A stretch of DNA of 64,000 nucleotides from Verrucomicrobiota bacterium (lineage in GTDB: Bacteria > Verrucomicrobiota > Verrucomicrobiia > Opitutales > Opitutaceae), in assembly GCA_947471035.1 (NCBI GenBank), contig CANIWJ010000001.1, forward strand, positions 46,439 to 110,438. Direction: 5' to 3'. The notes below the pieces were generated by a model. It worked only from the letters and a program-made list of their open reading frames with translations. It was not told the origin of the DNA and did not search any database. Made by a program: the position numbers and the translations under genes. Numbering within the stretch: position 1 is the stretch's first letter; each line of letters begins with the position of its first letter. This document shows positions 16,499-26,047 of the stretch, piece after piece.

Positions 16499-17896
16499 TT
16501 ATTTGCGCTTGGACTCCATTCGCTGGAGCAGCGTCTCGGCGTCGGGAGGAAGGAGAATTTTGCGATGAGTTTGGTCGGGGGAGAAGAGGATGCGCTGGAT
16601 GTCATGACCGGGAGTGAGGCCGCGGGGGGCGCGAAGGGTGCGATAGCGACGATGCCCGGTGAGTGAGTGGAAGGCGCGCGCGCCGTGGGTGTGCCAGCTA
16701 ACCTGGCCGTCATAGCGCAGGCACAGGAGCATGCGATAGAGGTGGGTATGCCAGGGGGCGTTGAGGGTTTGGTAGTTTTTGGCGCAGCGCTTTACGGCAA
16801 AGCGGCGATAGGCCGGACGACGCAAAATAACCAAGAGCGCGCGATAGAGATGTTTGCCCGCAGAGACGCCGTAGAGTTTGCGTTCGAGCTGACGGATGTA
16901 GACGTCGCGTTGGTTGAGCTCCTCATCAAGCTCCTGGATGCGTGCGTTTTTGATGCCGATGGCCTGCTCCATGTTGTTTATATGGGCATCTTGGCCCCGG
17001 CGGGCCGAGTCCGCCTCGGCGCGCACTGATTGAAGTTCGTCCGAAAGGCGCCGGGTTTCCGCCCAGAGTGAGATCTGAAGATTGGATTGAGCGTGGATCT
17101 GTCGGAGTTCTTCGGATACGTCGTGGAGGGCTTTTTCGTAGCGATCTTCGGTTTTTTGCGAGTAGGTGGTGCAGAGCTCGTGAAACGAGAAACCCGGAGT
17201 CACCGGAATATCGAGGATAGAGCCGCCTTCGGGGACGCCCCCCGATTTCTGGGCCACGATCGCATAGTCTGCGCTAGAGCCTGTGATCACGTCGAATATG
17301 GTGGGCTGGGCTCCTTCGATGAGGTGGGGGGCCGTCTGCAGCCGCAGAATGCGTACGTGCTCGAACCCGGTGTGATCGCAGAGGAAAGACAGGAGTTCGG
17401 GGGGGATGGGCTTGTCGTGAGTGGGATCACGAAAGAAAGTGGTCGCGCCGACATTGGGGTTCTCGGGGTTGGGGGTTTCGAGGATGAGAATACCGCCAGG
17501 CTGGAGCGCCCGCAGGGCATCGGCCACGAGGTTGCCCAAGGCATCGAAACCGATGTGTTCGACGAGGTGAAAGGCGGACACCAAGGCCAGGCTTTCGGTG
17601 GGGGCGGACTTAAGGTGGGCGAGCGCGTCACCTTGGCGGGCGTTGAGTTTGCGTTCCTGACAGGCAGCCAGCATGCCGGCATCGAGGTCGACGCCGAGCG
17701 CGGCCATGCCACAGTCCGACAGGATCTCCAGCCATTCGCCACGGCCGCAGCCCAAGTCTAGAGCCAAACCGCCGGGCAGCTGATTCTGCACGAGCTGCAG
17801 GTAGGGGGAGTAGGACTGAAGGCGCTGTTTGATGAGTTCGCGTGAACCGCGATAGCGGTCTTCAAAAGCGCGATAGAAATCTTTCGAGGAAGACAT
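16499..17896 (-). CDS. SAM-dependent methyltransferase with coiled coil, WbdD-like O-antigen chain terminator candidate
   Basis: 465 residues. An N-terminal class I methyltransferase has motif I LALDLGCGRGEWL (about 44-56), the acidic loop GVDLDAGML, VSAFHLVEHIGF and LILETPNPENP. These are shared with the methyltransferase domain of WbdD-type chain terminators. A heptad-rich coiled coil follows (about 230-340, KTEDRYEKALHDVSEELRQ onward). The last 110 or so residues are very basic and could bind the membrane. In E. coli O8/O9 the coiled coil of WbdD sets O-antigen length and the cap is read by Wzt; here wzt is the neighbouring upstream gene (10-bp gap), which supports the same logic. No kinase domain is evident, so capping would be by methylation only. 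Confidence 0.8.
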   Translation of the reverse strand: MSSSKDFYRAFEDRYRGSRELIKQRLQSYSPYLQLVQNQLPGGLALDLGCGRGEWLEILSDCGMAALGVDLDAGMLAACQERKLNARQGDALAHLKSAPTESLALVSAFHLVEHIGFDALGNLVADALRALQPGGILILETPNPENPNVGATTFFRDPTHDKPIPPELLSFLCDHTGFEHVRILRLQTAPHLIEGAQPTIFDVITGSSADYAIVAQKSGGVPEGGSILDIPVTPGFSFHELCTTYSQKTEDRYEKALHDVSEELRQIHAQSNLQISLWAETRRLSDELQSVRAEADSARRGQDAHINNMEQAIGIKNARIQELDEELNQRDVYIRQLERKLYGVSAGKHLYRALLVILRRPAYRRFAVKRCAKNYQTLNAPWHTHLYRMLLCLRYDGQVSWHTHGARAFHSLTGHRRYRTLRAPRGLTPGHDIQRILFSPDQTHRKILLPPDAETLLQRMESKRK

Positions 17897-17905
17897 GGCG
17901 GCGGA

Positions 17906-19201
17906 TTAAGCGCAGAGCTTTGTGGTGAATACACAGGGGAGCTTGGCGCAGCCGATGAATGGCTGGTCTACAATCGGCATGATCTGAAAAACGAGCGCGT
18001 TATCCATCCAGTCAAAGTTGTCGGCGATGTGGTCTTTACCTGCGTGCACCGCGAGCGTGATGGAGTAGGAGCCCGGCCCCATGTTAAGCGTCACTTCGGT
18101 GGTGATCTCGATTCGCTGGCCTGCGGCGAGTTGGACCCAAGATTGCCCTTGGTGGTGGGTGTTGGTGCCGAACACATCCACGCCGAGGCGGTCGCGGATG
18201 AGGATGCCGAAGGTCGCGTCTGAAACTTCGTCGTAGCATGCTACGGTAGCGACGATGCGCAGGGTATCGCCAGTCAAGAACGCCGTGGCGGGGTGGCCTT
18301 GGGCATCGAAGAGATTGCATCGGGAGATGAAGAGCTTGCGGTTGCCGGCGCGGGTAATGACACGTCCGCCGGGGCCAGCCTTCTGCTCGATCAGTTGCTC
18401 ATTTTCTTTCTTGGCGATGGCGGCGTTGTAATAGTCGAGCACGCTCTCGGCCGGACCGTCTTTCAACAGCGACCCCGAATCCATAAGAATGGCCCTTTGG
18501 CAGATGGATTTCACCGCAGCCGGATCATGCGAGACGAACAGCAGGGTACCTCCGGTAGCCTGGAACGTTTTGATACACTGGATACACTTGTGCTGGAAAT
18601 AAGCATCGCCGACGGCGAGCGCTTCGTCGATGATCAGAATGTCGGGCTTTACGTGGGACAGTGCGGCGAAGGCCAAGCGCACGACCATACCGCTGGAGTA
18701 GGTGCGGACGGGGTGGTCGATAAATTCGCCGATCTCGGAGAAAGCGATGATGTCTTCAAGCTGCTCGTCGATCTCGGTCTTGGATAGACCAAGCACGGAG
18801 CAGTTGAGGTAGATGTTTTCCCGGCCAGTGAACTCCGGGCTGAAGCCACTGCCGAGCTCGAGGAGGGCGGCGACCCGGCCTCGGGTTTCCACTTTACCGC
18901 CGGTGTGGGTGAGGGTACCGGCGAGGATTTGCAGGAGGGTAGATTTCCCAGAACCGTTCATGCCGACGATGCCTACCGATTCACCCCGACCGATGGTGAA
19001 TGAGACATCTTTAACCGCGTGGAAGTCGCGATAATACCGTCCATCGCGGTTGATGCCTTCGCGAACAATCCGGGGGTGCAGGGGCTTGGGCAGGAGTCGC
19101 GGCACGGCGTCCCAAAACCGGGCTTTCAGACGGGCGGTCGGATCTTTCCAGATGCGATAGGCCTTGCTGACGTTTTGGACGGTGAGGGCGATGTCGGACA
19201 T
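17906..19201 (-). CDS. wzt: O-antigen/teichoic-type ABC exporter ATPase with C-terminal carbohydrate-binding domain (Wzt)
   Basis: 431 residues. The ATPase domain has Walker A GMNGSGKSTLL (about 80-90), the signature YSSGMVVRLAFA and Walker B ILIIDEALAVGD, with the RENIYLNCSVLGLS loop typical of polysaccharide exporters. After about residue 255 there is a beta-sandwich-like tail (RCNLFDAQGHPATAFLTGD, LNMGPGSYSITLAVHAG) matching the Wzt C-terminal domain that reads the terminal cap of the O-antigen. With Wzm (21275-22066) it forms the exporter. Having both a Wzt tail and a WbdD-like methyltransferase predicts capped-chain export. Confidence 0.93.
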   Translation of the reverse strand: MSDIALTVQNVSKAYRIWKDPTARLKARFWDAVPRLLPKPLHPRIVREGINRDGRYYRDFHAVKDVSFTIGRGESVGIVGMNGSGKSTLLQILAGTLTHTGGKVETRGRVAALLELGSGFSPEFTGRENIYLNCSVLGLSKTEIDEQLEDIIAFSEIGEFIDHPVRTYSSGMVVRLAFAALSHVKPDILIIDEALAVGDAYFQHKCIQCIKTFQATGGTLLFVSHDPAAVKSICQRAILMDSGSLLKDGPAESVLDYYNAAIAKKENEQLIEQKAGPGGRVITRAGNRKLFISRCNLFDAQGHPATAFLTGDTLRIVATVACYDEVSDATFGILIRDRLGVDVFGTNTHHQGQSWVQLAAGQRIEITTEVTLNMGPGSYSITLAVHAGKDHIADNFDWMDNALVFQIMPIVDQPFIGCAKLPCVFTTKLCA

Positions 19202-19230
19202 GTCGCGGCTGCGGCTGGATTACACGTGCT

Positions 19231-20286
19231 TCAAGCTTGGGTGCCGAGTCGTTCGAGCTTGTAGGAGCCGTTCAGGATGGCGCTGGTCCAGGCATCGTTA
19301 TCCAAATACCATTGAACGGTTTTACGGAAGCCAGAGGTATGGTCTTGTTTAGGAGTCCAACCTAACTCGTTTTTGATCTTGGTAGCGTCGATCGCGTAGC
19401 GAAGGTCATGACCTGGGCGGTCTTTTACGAAAGTAATCTGGTCGGCGTAGAATTTACCGTCGGCTCGGGGGCGGAGTTCATCGAGAAGACCGCAGAGGAG
19501 GCGAACGAGATCGATATTTTGGCGTTCGTTATTACCGCCAATATTATAGGTCTGGCCGATGCGGCCCTTGACGATTACGGTATGGAGCGCTTCAGCGTGA
19601 TCACCAACGTAAAGCCAGTCGCGAATGTTTTCGCCTTTACCGTAAACAGGGATCGGGTCACCGCGAAGGGCTTTCAATATCACGACCGGAATTAGTTTTT
19701 CGGGAAATTGGAAAGGGCCGTAGTTGTTTGAACAGTTGGTGACTAAAACGGGCAGGCCATAGGTGTCGGCCCAGGCGCGAGCGAGGTGGTCGCTCGCGGC
19801 CTTGGAAGCGGAATAGGGCGAGTGGGGATCGTAGGGTGTCTCCTCGGTAAAGAAGCCGGTGGGTCCAAGGCTGCCGTAAACCTCATCGGTCGAGACATGT
19901 AGAAATCGAAAACGGTCGCGGGCGGAGCCTGTTAGTTTTTCGTAATGGGCGCGGGCGGCTTGGAGGAGGGTGAAGGTGCCGGTGATGTTGGTCTGGATAA
20001 ATGCGCCGGGACCGTCGATGGAGCGGTCCACGTGACTCTCGGCGGCGAGGTGCATGACCCAATCGGGGGCAAATTCCGCGAAGAGTTTACCAATAGCGAT
20101 AGGGTCACATATATCAGCACGAACAAAGTGGTGTGCGCTATTGCATTCAACGTCAGATAAGGAATTCAGATTTCCCGCATAAGTGAGCGCATCGATATTA
20201 AGTACTTCATGGCCGTAAGTAGTAACTAATATACGGACAAGATTGGATCCAATAAAACCTGCGCCACCGGTAACGAGAATTTTCAT
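19231..20286 (-). CDS. rfbB: dTDP-glucose 4,6-dehydratase (RfbB/RmlB)
   Basis: 351 residues, the normal length. It makes dTDP-4-keto-6-deoxyglucose. The NAD motif is [16 protein letters not shown], the catalytic Asp/Glu motif is [12 protein letters not shown], and the Tyr-Lys pair is in [13 protein letters not shown]. Typical late motifs are present ([15 protein letters not shown] and [12 protein letters not shown]). It follows rfbA by 58 bp, and the order rfbA-rfbB between wzm and wzt is common. No rfbC/rfbD pair sits next to it, so the branch sugar made from its product is unclear. The RmlC-like gene at 3077 and an SDR gene could complete dTDP-rhamnose or another 6-deoxyhexose. Confidence 0.96.
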   Translation of the reverse strand: MKILVTGGAGFIGSNLVRILVTTYGHEVLNIDALTYAGNLNSLSDVECNSAHHFVRADICDPIAIGKLFAEFAPDWVMHLAAESHVDRSIDGPGAFIQTNITGTFTLLQAARAHYEKLTGSARDRFRFLHVSTDEVYGSLGPTGFFTEETPYDPHSPYSASKAASDHLARAWADTYGLPVLVTNCSNNYGPFQFPEKLIPVVILKALRGDPIPVYGKGENIRDWLYVGDHAEALHTVIVKGRIGQTYNIGGNNERQNIDLVRLLCGLLDELRPRADGKFYADQITFVKDRPGHDLRYAIDATKIKNELGWTPKQDHTSGFRKTVQWYLDNDAWTSAILNGSYKLERLGTQA

Positions 20287-20344
20287 ATTATCAATTTGCT
20301 CCTTCTTAGGATTCGTAAAAACAAGAAATTAAGCGATGCAGTTA

Positions 20345-21244
20345 TTAAACCAATAGACTTTTTAAATATTTGCCGTAACTTGATTTACCAAGCTTTTTTA
20401 TTTGTGATTCAAGTCTTGCGCGCTCCAGCCACCCTTGTCTGTAGCCGATTTCTTCCAAACAGGCGATTTTAAGCCCTTGTCGGTTTTCAATAACCGACAC
20501 AAATTCTGCAGCTTCAATTAGGCTATCATGCGTGCCGGTATCAAGCCACGCGGTACCTCTTCCAAGTAGCTCAACGTGAAGTAAGCCTCTCTCCAAATAA
20601 AGCCTATTCAAATCCGTGATCTCTAATTCTCCGCGCGCTGAAGGCTTTAGGCTGCGGGCTAAACTTACAACGCTAGAATCATAAAAATAAAGTCCCGGCA
20701 CCGCATAGTTAGATTTGGGATGAGCGGGTTTTTCCTCAAGGGATAAGACGCGCCCATCTGAAGCAAATTCAACAACCCCGTAATCTCTCGGATCAGCCAC
20801 GTGATACCCAAATATAGTCGCCCCATTAGACCGATTAGCTGCGGTTTGAACATATTTAGTAAGTTCATTACTATAGAAAAGATTATCACCTAGCACAAGA
20901 GCCGCAGATTGATCATCAGCCAAAAAGCCGACGTCTGCTGCTATTGTAAAGGCTTGGGCTAGTCCATCTGGACTAGGTTGCTCCGCATAGGTGATATTTA
21001 TACCAAACTGAGACCCGTCACCAAGTAATTTGCGAAATAATGGCAAGTCGTCAGGGGTGGATATCACCAATATATCCTGAATTTGCGCAAGCATCAAAAC
21101 CGACAATGGATAATAGATCATCGGTTTATCATAGATCGGCATCAGTTGTTTGCTGATGGCTATGGTGAGTGGGTAGAGGCGGGTGCCTGAGCCTCCAGCG
21201 AGAACAATGCCTTTTCGTTTACCTGAGGACTTAATTGCGGTCAT
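20345..21244 (-). CDS. rfbA: Glucose-1-phosphate thymidylyltransferase (RfbA/RmlA)
   Basis: 299 residues. It makes dTDP-glucose from dTTP and glucose-1-phosphate. The signature is [20 protein letters not shown], followed by [30 protein letters not shown] and [10 protein letters not shown]. Length and motifs are those of standard homotetrameric RmlA, which is allosterically controlled by dTDP-rhamnose in known cases. The gene is AT-richer than rfbB beside it. Confidence 0.96.
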   Translation of the reverse strand: MTAIKSSGKRKGIVLAGGSGTRLYPLTIAISKQLMPIYDKPMIYYPLSVLMLAQIQDILVISTPDDLPLFRKLLGDGSQFGINITYAEQPSPDGLAQAFTIAADVGFLADDQSAALVLGDNLFYSNELTKYVQTAANRSNGATIFGYHVADPRDYGVVEFASDGRVLSLEEKPAHPKSNYAVPGLYFYDSSVVSLARSLKPSARGELEITDLNRLYLERGLLHVELLGRGTAWLDTGTHDSLIEAAEFVSVIENRQGLKIACLEEIGYRQGWLERARLESQIKKLGKSSYGKYLKSLLV

Positions 21245-21274
21245 AATTAATCGGATATATCGTTTATAAATAGA

Positions 21275-22066
21275 TTACATCACGTCGGCAAAGGCCGGTT
21301 TTAGCTTTTCGAAAGTTATCATACCTAAGCCGAGCAAGATCAGGCCGACGACGAAACTGTAGGCTAAGCCGGTCCAGTGCAGGGGTTGATGCCATAATAG
21401 CACGGCGCGTGCCTGTTCGATAACGTGGACCAGGGGGTTATATTTTAACCACACCCATATCGACGGTGGGATCATATTAGCGGAATAAAATACCGCGCTC
21501 GCGTACATCAAAACCATGCTGATCGGGCCGGCCGCGTGTTGAATATCACGTAAAAAGACCCCCAAGGAGGATAATAATAGGGCGACACCTAGCGCTATCG
21601 GGATCAGGGGCAGGAACGCCACAAAGAACCATAACGAATGCAGGGTGAAACCTTGGCCGATGGTGGCCACTCCGATCAATACGAGTATCAAACTAATACC
21701 AAATTGATAAAAAGCCGCACCGAGGTTGGCTAAGGGTAAAATTTCCAAGGGGAAGACCACTTTTTTGACGAGATTCGGCTGACTTACGATAGCTCCTGCC
21801 GAACTGGCGATCACCTCAGCCAGGGTTTGGAAAATGGTTATACTTAAAAATACGGCCAATGCGTAATCCATCGTGGTTTGGCCCTCGATGCCCGAGTAAC
21901 GTCCTTTAAAAATGAGGCCGAATACTATAGTGTATATCGTCATCATCAAGAGCGGCTGGAGCACGCTCCAGACCATGCCCAGCGCGCTGCCGCGGTGGCG
22001 TTGTTCGATCTGGCGTTTGGTAAACTGCCAGAGAAGGTAACGGTGTTGCGTAAATACTTTTAGCAT
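21275..22066 (-). CDS. wzm: Polysaccharide ABC exporter permease (Wzm)
   Basis: 263 residues with six hydrophobic helices. The N-terminal amphipathic stretch TKRQIEQRHRGSALGMVWSV is the hallmark of ABC-2 polysaccharide permeases such as Wzm, TagG and KpsM. It is followed by LLMMTIYTIVFGLIFKG and the later helix pair with PLIPIALGVALLLSSLGVFL and RDIQHA. It forms the membrane pore for lipid-linked O-antigen with Wzt. It lies 6 bp downstream of the regulator gene, so both are probably on one transcript. Confidence 0.93.
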   Translation of the reverse strand: MLKVFTQHRYLLWQFTKRQIEQRHRGSALGMVWSVLQPLLMMTIYTIVFGLIFKGRYSGIEGQTTMDYALAVFLSITIFQTLAEVIASSAGAIVSQPNLVKKVVFPLEILPLANLGAAFYQFGISLILVLIGVATIGQGFTLHSLWFFVAFLPLIPIALGVALLLSSLGVFLRDIQHAAGPISMVLMYASAVFYSANMIPPSIWVWLKYNPLVHVIEQARAVLLWHQPLHWTGLAYSFVVGLILLGLGMITFEKLKPAFADVM

Positions 22067-22072
22067 CGGCGG

Positions 22073-22561
22073 TCAGGCGGTATTGGCGAGCGACTTGAGT
22101 AATGCGAATAAGGGCGCGGTTTTGCTCTGCCAACGCTCCACTTTATTAAAGCGGGCGATTAAATGTGGATTTTCCGCCGCACTGGCTTGGGCGGCGAGGG
22201 CCGCTTGGCGGCGGGAGAGCTCGTCCACCCTCGGAAGCACGCGACTATTAAGGAAAAGGCGTACTAAAACGCCCAGATCGGTTTGCAGTTCGTAGTGCTC
22301 TTTGCGGCTTTGGGTGGAAACCGTCGGCCGAATCGCTCCGATATCGGCTAAAAGCTTCAGGGTTTGGCCTGCCCCGCTCCGACTCATGCCACGTCGCGCT
22401 ACAATGTCATCGGCGTTGAGGGGGAGTTCACTGATAAAGATCAGCCCGTACACTTCGCCGACAGACCGGGGAAATCCGAGCGTCACGGCAATCTCCATCC
22501 AGAAGGCGATGGTTTCGTCTTCAAGGTTCGGCGTATTGGAAATGATAGGCGTTTCCGTCAC
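22073..22561 (-). CDS. GbsR/MarR-family transcriptional regulator
   Basis: 162 residues. The N-terminal winged helix-turn-helix has LGFPRSVGEVYGLIFIS, LNADDIVARRGMSRSGAGQTLKLL (helices 2 and 3) and a wing around SRKEHYEL, followed by a helical dimer region. The pattern (FPRSVGxVYGLL, S+SxxxxxLkxL) fits the GbsR subgroup of MarR-like regulators. It is the first gene of the long minus-strand polysaccharide run and sits 6 bp before wzm. It begins with GTG at 22561. The palindrome TTTACA-N8-TGTAAA lies within 10-30 bp upstream of this start, which suggests autoregulation of the cluster. Confidence 0.8.
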   Translation of the reverse strand: MTETPIISNTPNLEDETIAFWMEIAVTLGFPRSVGEVYGLIFISELPLNADDIVARRGMSRSGAGQTLKLLADIGAIRPTVSTQSRKEHYELQTDLGVLVRLFLNSRVLPRVDELSRRQAALAAQASAAENPHLIARFNKVERWQSKTAPLFALLKSLANTA

Positions 22562-22569
22562 TTCCTATT

Positions 22570-22589
22570 TTTACAGGAATTTTTGTAAA
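22570..22589. promoter_or_regulatory. Palindrome TTTACA-N8-TGTAAA, candidate operator
   Basis: A perfect 6-bp inverted repeat with an 8-bp spacer lies in the divergent region between the GbsR/MarR-like regulator (start 22561) and the DUF192 lipoprotein gene (start 22663). MarR-type dimers bind such palindromes. The site is close enough to the regulator's start to cover its promoter or leader. No binding evidence is available. Confidence 0.4.
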
Positions 22590-22662
22590 TTATGTCAACT
22601 CGTATATTTTCGGTCATCCAATGCGGTGGACGACTTCGGTAATTCCGTTACGTGATGTAGAA

Positions 22663-23205
22663 ATGCTTTTTTCGAGGATAACACGAATCTGGGTAATAGT
22701 TGCCATGCTTGGCATGTCCGGATGCGCCAAGGGCGCGGAACTTGCGGAGCAAAAAATCGCGACCGGAGCGGCGGTTAAAAGTGTCTTGGAGTTCTTTCCG
22801 CTGAAGGTTGGCGGCCACACCGTGCGGGTGCAACTCGCGGTCACGATGGACGAGATGCAACGCGGGCTTATGGGACGACGCGACCTCGGGGCGGATGACG
22901 CGATGATCTTCGTTTATCCGGCTCCGACGCGCATGAGTTTCTGGATGCGCAACACGCCCACGCCGCTCGATATTGGTTTCTTCACGGCGGATGGGAAACT
23001 GGGTGAGGTTTACCAGATGTACGCGTTCGACGAGACGCCGGTGAAATCCACCGGCACCGACTACACGCTCGCGCTGGAGCTGAACCAAGGCTGGTTCGCG
23101 AAAAACGGGATAAAGCCGGGCGCGCAGCTTGACCTCGGTCAGTTGGCGGCAGCGCTGCGGGCTCGGGGGTTTAAACCGGAGCGTTACGGGGTGATCGCAC
23201 CGTAA
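22663..23205 (+). CDS. DUF192-family lipoprotein
   Basis: About 180 residues from ATG 22663. The N-terminus MLFSRITRIWVIVAMLGMSG ends in a lipobox (MSGC, Cys at residue 21), so a lipid-anchored envelope protein is likely. The rest is a full DUF192 domain: VRVQLAVTMDEMQRGLMGR, MIFVYPAPTRMSFWMRNTP, LDIGFFTADGKLGEVYQM and TDYTLALELNQGWFAKNGI. The RGLMGR and FWMRNT motifs define the family, whose molecular function is not known. An in-frame ATG at 22621 would put 14 residues in front of the signal peptide. It is transcribed divergently from the polysaccharide locus. Confidence 0.88.
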   Translation: MLFSRITRIWVIVAMLGMSGCAKGAELAEQKIATGAAVKSVLEFFPLKVGGHTVRVQLAVTMDEMQRGLMGRRDLGADDAMIFVYPAPTRMSFWMRNTPTPLDIGFFTADGKLGEVYQMYAFDETPVKSTGTDYTLALELNQGWFAKNGIKPGAQLDLGQLAAALRARGFKPERYGVIAP

Positions 23206-23340
23206 AGTTTTTAACAGCTAATGCGACGGCTCAATGAGCGCCGCTTGATAGATGTGGTTTCGCTCTGCGAAACAAGGATCGTCGATGCCACGGCCAATGG
23301 CCTCACGTTGCTCAGGCGGAGCACTTTTGGGTTTGCGGAC

Positions 23341-23368
23341 GGCGAGGTGCGGCGACCCCGCCCTACAT
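23341..23368. repeat. REP-like hairpin repeat, copy 1
   Basis: GGCGAGGT-GCGGCG-ACCCCGCC forms an 8-bp stem with one mismatch and is followed by CTACAT. A second copy in the same orientation is at 24406-24433. The two copies flank prmA. The rest of the 231-bp gap before prmA shows no other structure I can name. Confidence 0.6.
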
Positions 23369-23436
23369 GGTAAACGCACACGACTTCACCGCTTGAATCT
23401 TGATGCGGGCCGCGCGGGCGGGGACGCTGGCGGGCT

Positions 23437-24312
<876 letters not shown>

Positions 24313-24351
24313 GGGGAGCGGAGCGGACGGGAGGCGAACGCGTAAACGGAA

Positions 24352-24433
24352 CACCGATCGGCGATCGGTGCTACATGGATCCGGTGCTACATCGGAAATC
24401 GGAGCGGCGGGGTGCGGCGACCCCGCCCTACAT
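24352..24433. repeat. Cluster of short palindromic repeats, including REP-like copy 2 (24406-24433)
   Basis: This region just after prmA contains three elements. CACCGATCG-G-CGATCGGTG (24352-24370) is a perfect 9-bp inverted repeat. CGGTGCTACAT occurs as two direct copies within about 27 bp. GGCGGGGT-GCGGCG-ACCCCGCC (24406-24427) has a perfect 8-bp stem and is followed by CTACAT, matching the copy before prmA. No T-run follows, so a REP cluster is more likely than an intrinsic terminator. It lies between the convergent ends of prmA and argC. Confidence 0.65.
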
Positions 24434-24442
24434 TTTACGAAC

Positions 24443-25390
24443 TCAGGCGGTGAGGCCGAGGTCTTCGGCGAGGCCGAGGTGCAGGTTCATGCACTGTATC
24501 GCTGCGCCGGATGCGCCTTTGCCGAGGTTGTCGAGGCGGGCCATGACCACGGCTTGCTCGGCGTGCCCAAAGACGGCGAGGTCGCAGCGGTTGGTTCCGT
24601 TGCAGGCCTGCACATCGAAGAAGCCGCCATCGAGCACGCTCTCGTCGCCAAAGGGCAGCACGCGGATGAATTTCTCGCCGGCGTAGGTTTCGGCCAGGGC
24701 GTGGTGCAACGCTTGCGGGCTGGGCGCGGCGGGCAGATCGGAGAGCGCGAGCGGCACGGTGACGGTCAGGCCTTGGTAAAAGCCGGCCACCACGGGGTTG
24801 AAAATCGGAGCGCGTTCCAGACCGGTATGCACGCGCATTTCGGGCAAGTGCTTGTGCATGAGCGCGAGCGCATAGGGGCGAGGACTGCGCAGCTTGGCGG
24901 GCGGGTTTTGCTCGTAGTCGGCGATCATCTTTTTGCCGCCGCCGCTGTAGCCGGTAAGCGAAAAACAAGATAGCGCGAAATCCGCCGGCACGAGGCCGCG
25001 CTGGACCAAGGGACGCAGCGCGAGGGCGAAGGCGGTAGCGTGACAGCCGGGGTTGGCGATGCGTTTGCTGCTGCGAATGGCTTCGCGGTAGCCCGCGCCG
25101 AGCTCGGGTACGCCGTAGGTCCAGCCTTCGGCCACGCGGTGCGCGGTGGAGGCATCGATTACGCAAGTGCGGGGATTGGTGACGAGCGCGGCGGATTGTT
25201 TGGCGGCGTCGTCGGGCAGGCAGAGAAATGCGATGTCGGCGGCGTTCAGGCAGGCGGCGCGCGCGGCGGTGTCCTTGCGCAGGGCGACGTCGATCTGGAT
25301 CACCTCGATGTCGGCGCGCGCGGCGAGACGTTCAAAAATTTGCAGGCCGGTGGTGCCTTCCTGTCCATCGACAAAGACTTTGGTTTTCAT
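24443..25390 (-). CDS. argC: N-acetyl-gamma-glutamyl-phosphate reductase, type 2 (ArgC)
   Basis: 315 residues. It reduces N-acetylglutamyl phosphate to the semialdehyde in arginine synthesis using NADPH. The start [20 protein letters not shown] is the form of the shorter type-2 ArgC family. The catalytic cysteine is in [18 protein letters not shown], and [13 protein letters not shown] and [16 protein letters not shown] are conserved. It is the last gene of a minus-strand run (manA, AsmA-like, grpE, dnaJ, purN, argC). No other arginine genes are in the window. Confidence 0.95.
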   Translation of the reverse strand: MKTKVFVDGQEGTTGLQIFERLAARADIEVIQIDVALRKDTAARAACLNAADIAFLCLPDDAAKQSAALVTNPRTCVIDASTAHRVAEGWTYGVPELGAGYREAIRSSKRIANPGCHATAFALALRPLVQRGLVPADFALSCFSLTGYSGGGKKMIADYEQNPPAKLRSPRPYALALMHKHLPEMRVHTGLERAPIFNPVVAGFYQGLTVTVPLALSDLPAAPSPQALHHALAETYAGEKFIRVLPFGDESVLDGGFFDVQACNGTNRCDLAVFGHAEQAVVMARLDNLGKGASGAAIQCMNLHLGLAEDLGLTA

Positions 25391-25421
25391 GGCGGTAGTA
25401 AACGGGGGTTGGATAAAAGAT

Positions 25422-25438
25422 TTACCCGCTCAGCGGGC
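25422..25438 (-). terminator. Weak hairpin downstream of purN
   Basis: On the minus strand, immediately after the purN stop, CCCGCT-GAGCGGG gives a 5-6 bp GC stem, followed by TAAATCTTTTAT. It could be a weak intrinsic terminator or attenuator between purN and argC. The stem is short and the T-run is interrupted. Confidence 0.35.
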
Positions 25439-26011
25439 TTAAAGCGAACTCAAGCGGGCCACGACATCGACAAGCAGCCGGTGCTCGGCGGCGTGGAGGC
25501 GGGTGGCAAGCGTGTCCACGGTATCGTTATCCTCGATACGCACGGCAGCCTGGTCGATGATGCGGCCGGCGTCCACCTCGGGCGTGACGTAGTGGACGGT
25601 GCAGCCGGTGATTTTGACGCCGTGGCGGAAGGCCTGGCCGATGCCGTCGAGACCCGGGAAGCTGGGGAGCATGCTGGGGTGGAGGTTGATGACCTTGCCG
25701 GCGAAGGCAGCGAGGAAGCCGGGCTTCACCACGCGCATGAAACCAGCCAGCACCACGAGGTCAGGTGCGCAGGCAGCGACGGCGGCGATGTAACGTTGTT
25801 CACCCTCGCCTTCGAGTTTGGTTTTGAAGGGCGCAGGATCGAGGTAGCGCGCCTCAATCCCGAAACGCGGCCCGAGGGCCAGGATGCCGGCCTCGGGGCG
25901 GTCAGCAAAAATGCCGACGATCTGGGCGCGGCCGAGTTGTCCGGCCTGTTGGGCGAGACAGAGCGCTTCGGCGTTGGAGCCGCGACCAGAGCCGAGGATG
26001 ACGACACGCAT
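25439..26011 (-). CDS. purN: Phosphoribosylglycinamide formyltransferase (PurN)
   Basis: 190 residues. It transfers a formyl group from 10-formyl-THF to GAR in purine synthesis. The N-terminus is VVILGSGRGSNAEAL. The active-site segment VINLHPSMLPSFPGLDGIGQ carries the catalytic Asn and His, and HYVTPEVDAGRIIDQ carries the catalytic Asp. Length is typical. It is flanked by dnaJ (37 bp upstream) and argC (48 bp downstream) on the same strand. Confidence 0.95.
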   Translation of the reverse strand: MRVVILGSGRGSNAEALCLAQQAGQLGRAQIVGIFADRPEAGILALGPRFGIEARYLDPAPFKTKLEGEGEQRYIAAVAACAPDLVVLAGFMRVVKPGFLAAFAGKVINLHPSMLPSFPGLDGIGQAFRHGVKITGCTVHYVTPEVDAGRIIDQAAVRIEDNDTVDTLATRLHAAEHRLLVDVVARLSSL

Positions 26012-26047
26012 GGGAACAGAAGGATGACGAACGCCGGAACAAATAAC

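Noticed and set aside
19231..21244. A complete dTDP-rhamnose set (rfbABCD) in the O-antigen locus
   Set aside because: Only rfbA and rfbB are certain. The RmlC-like protein lacks the catalytic Tyr, and no clear RmlD is present.
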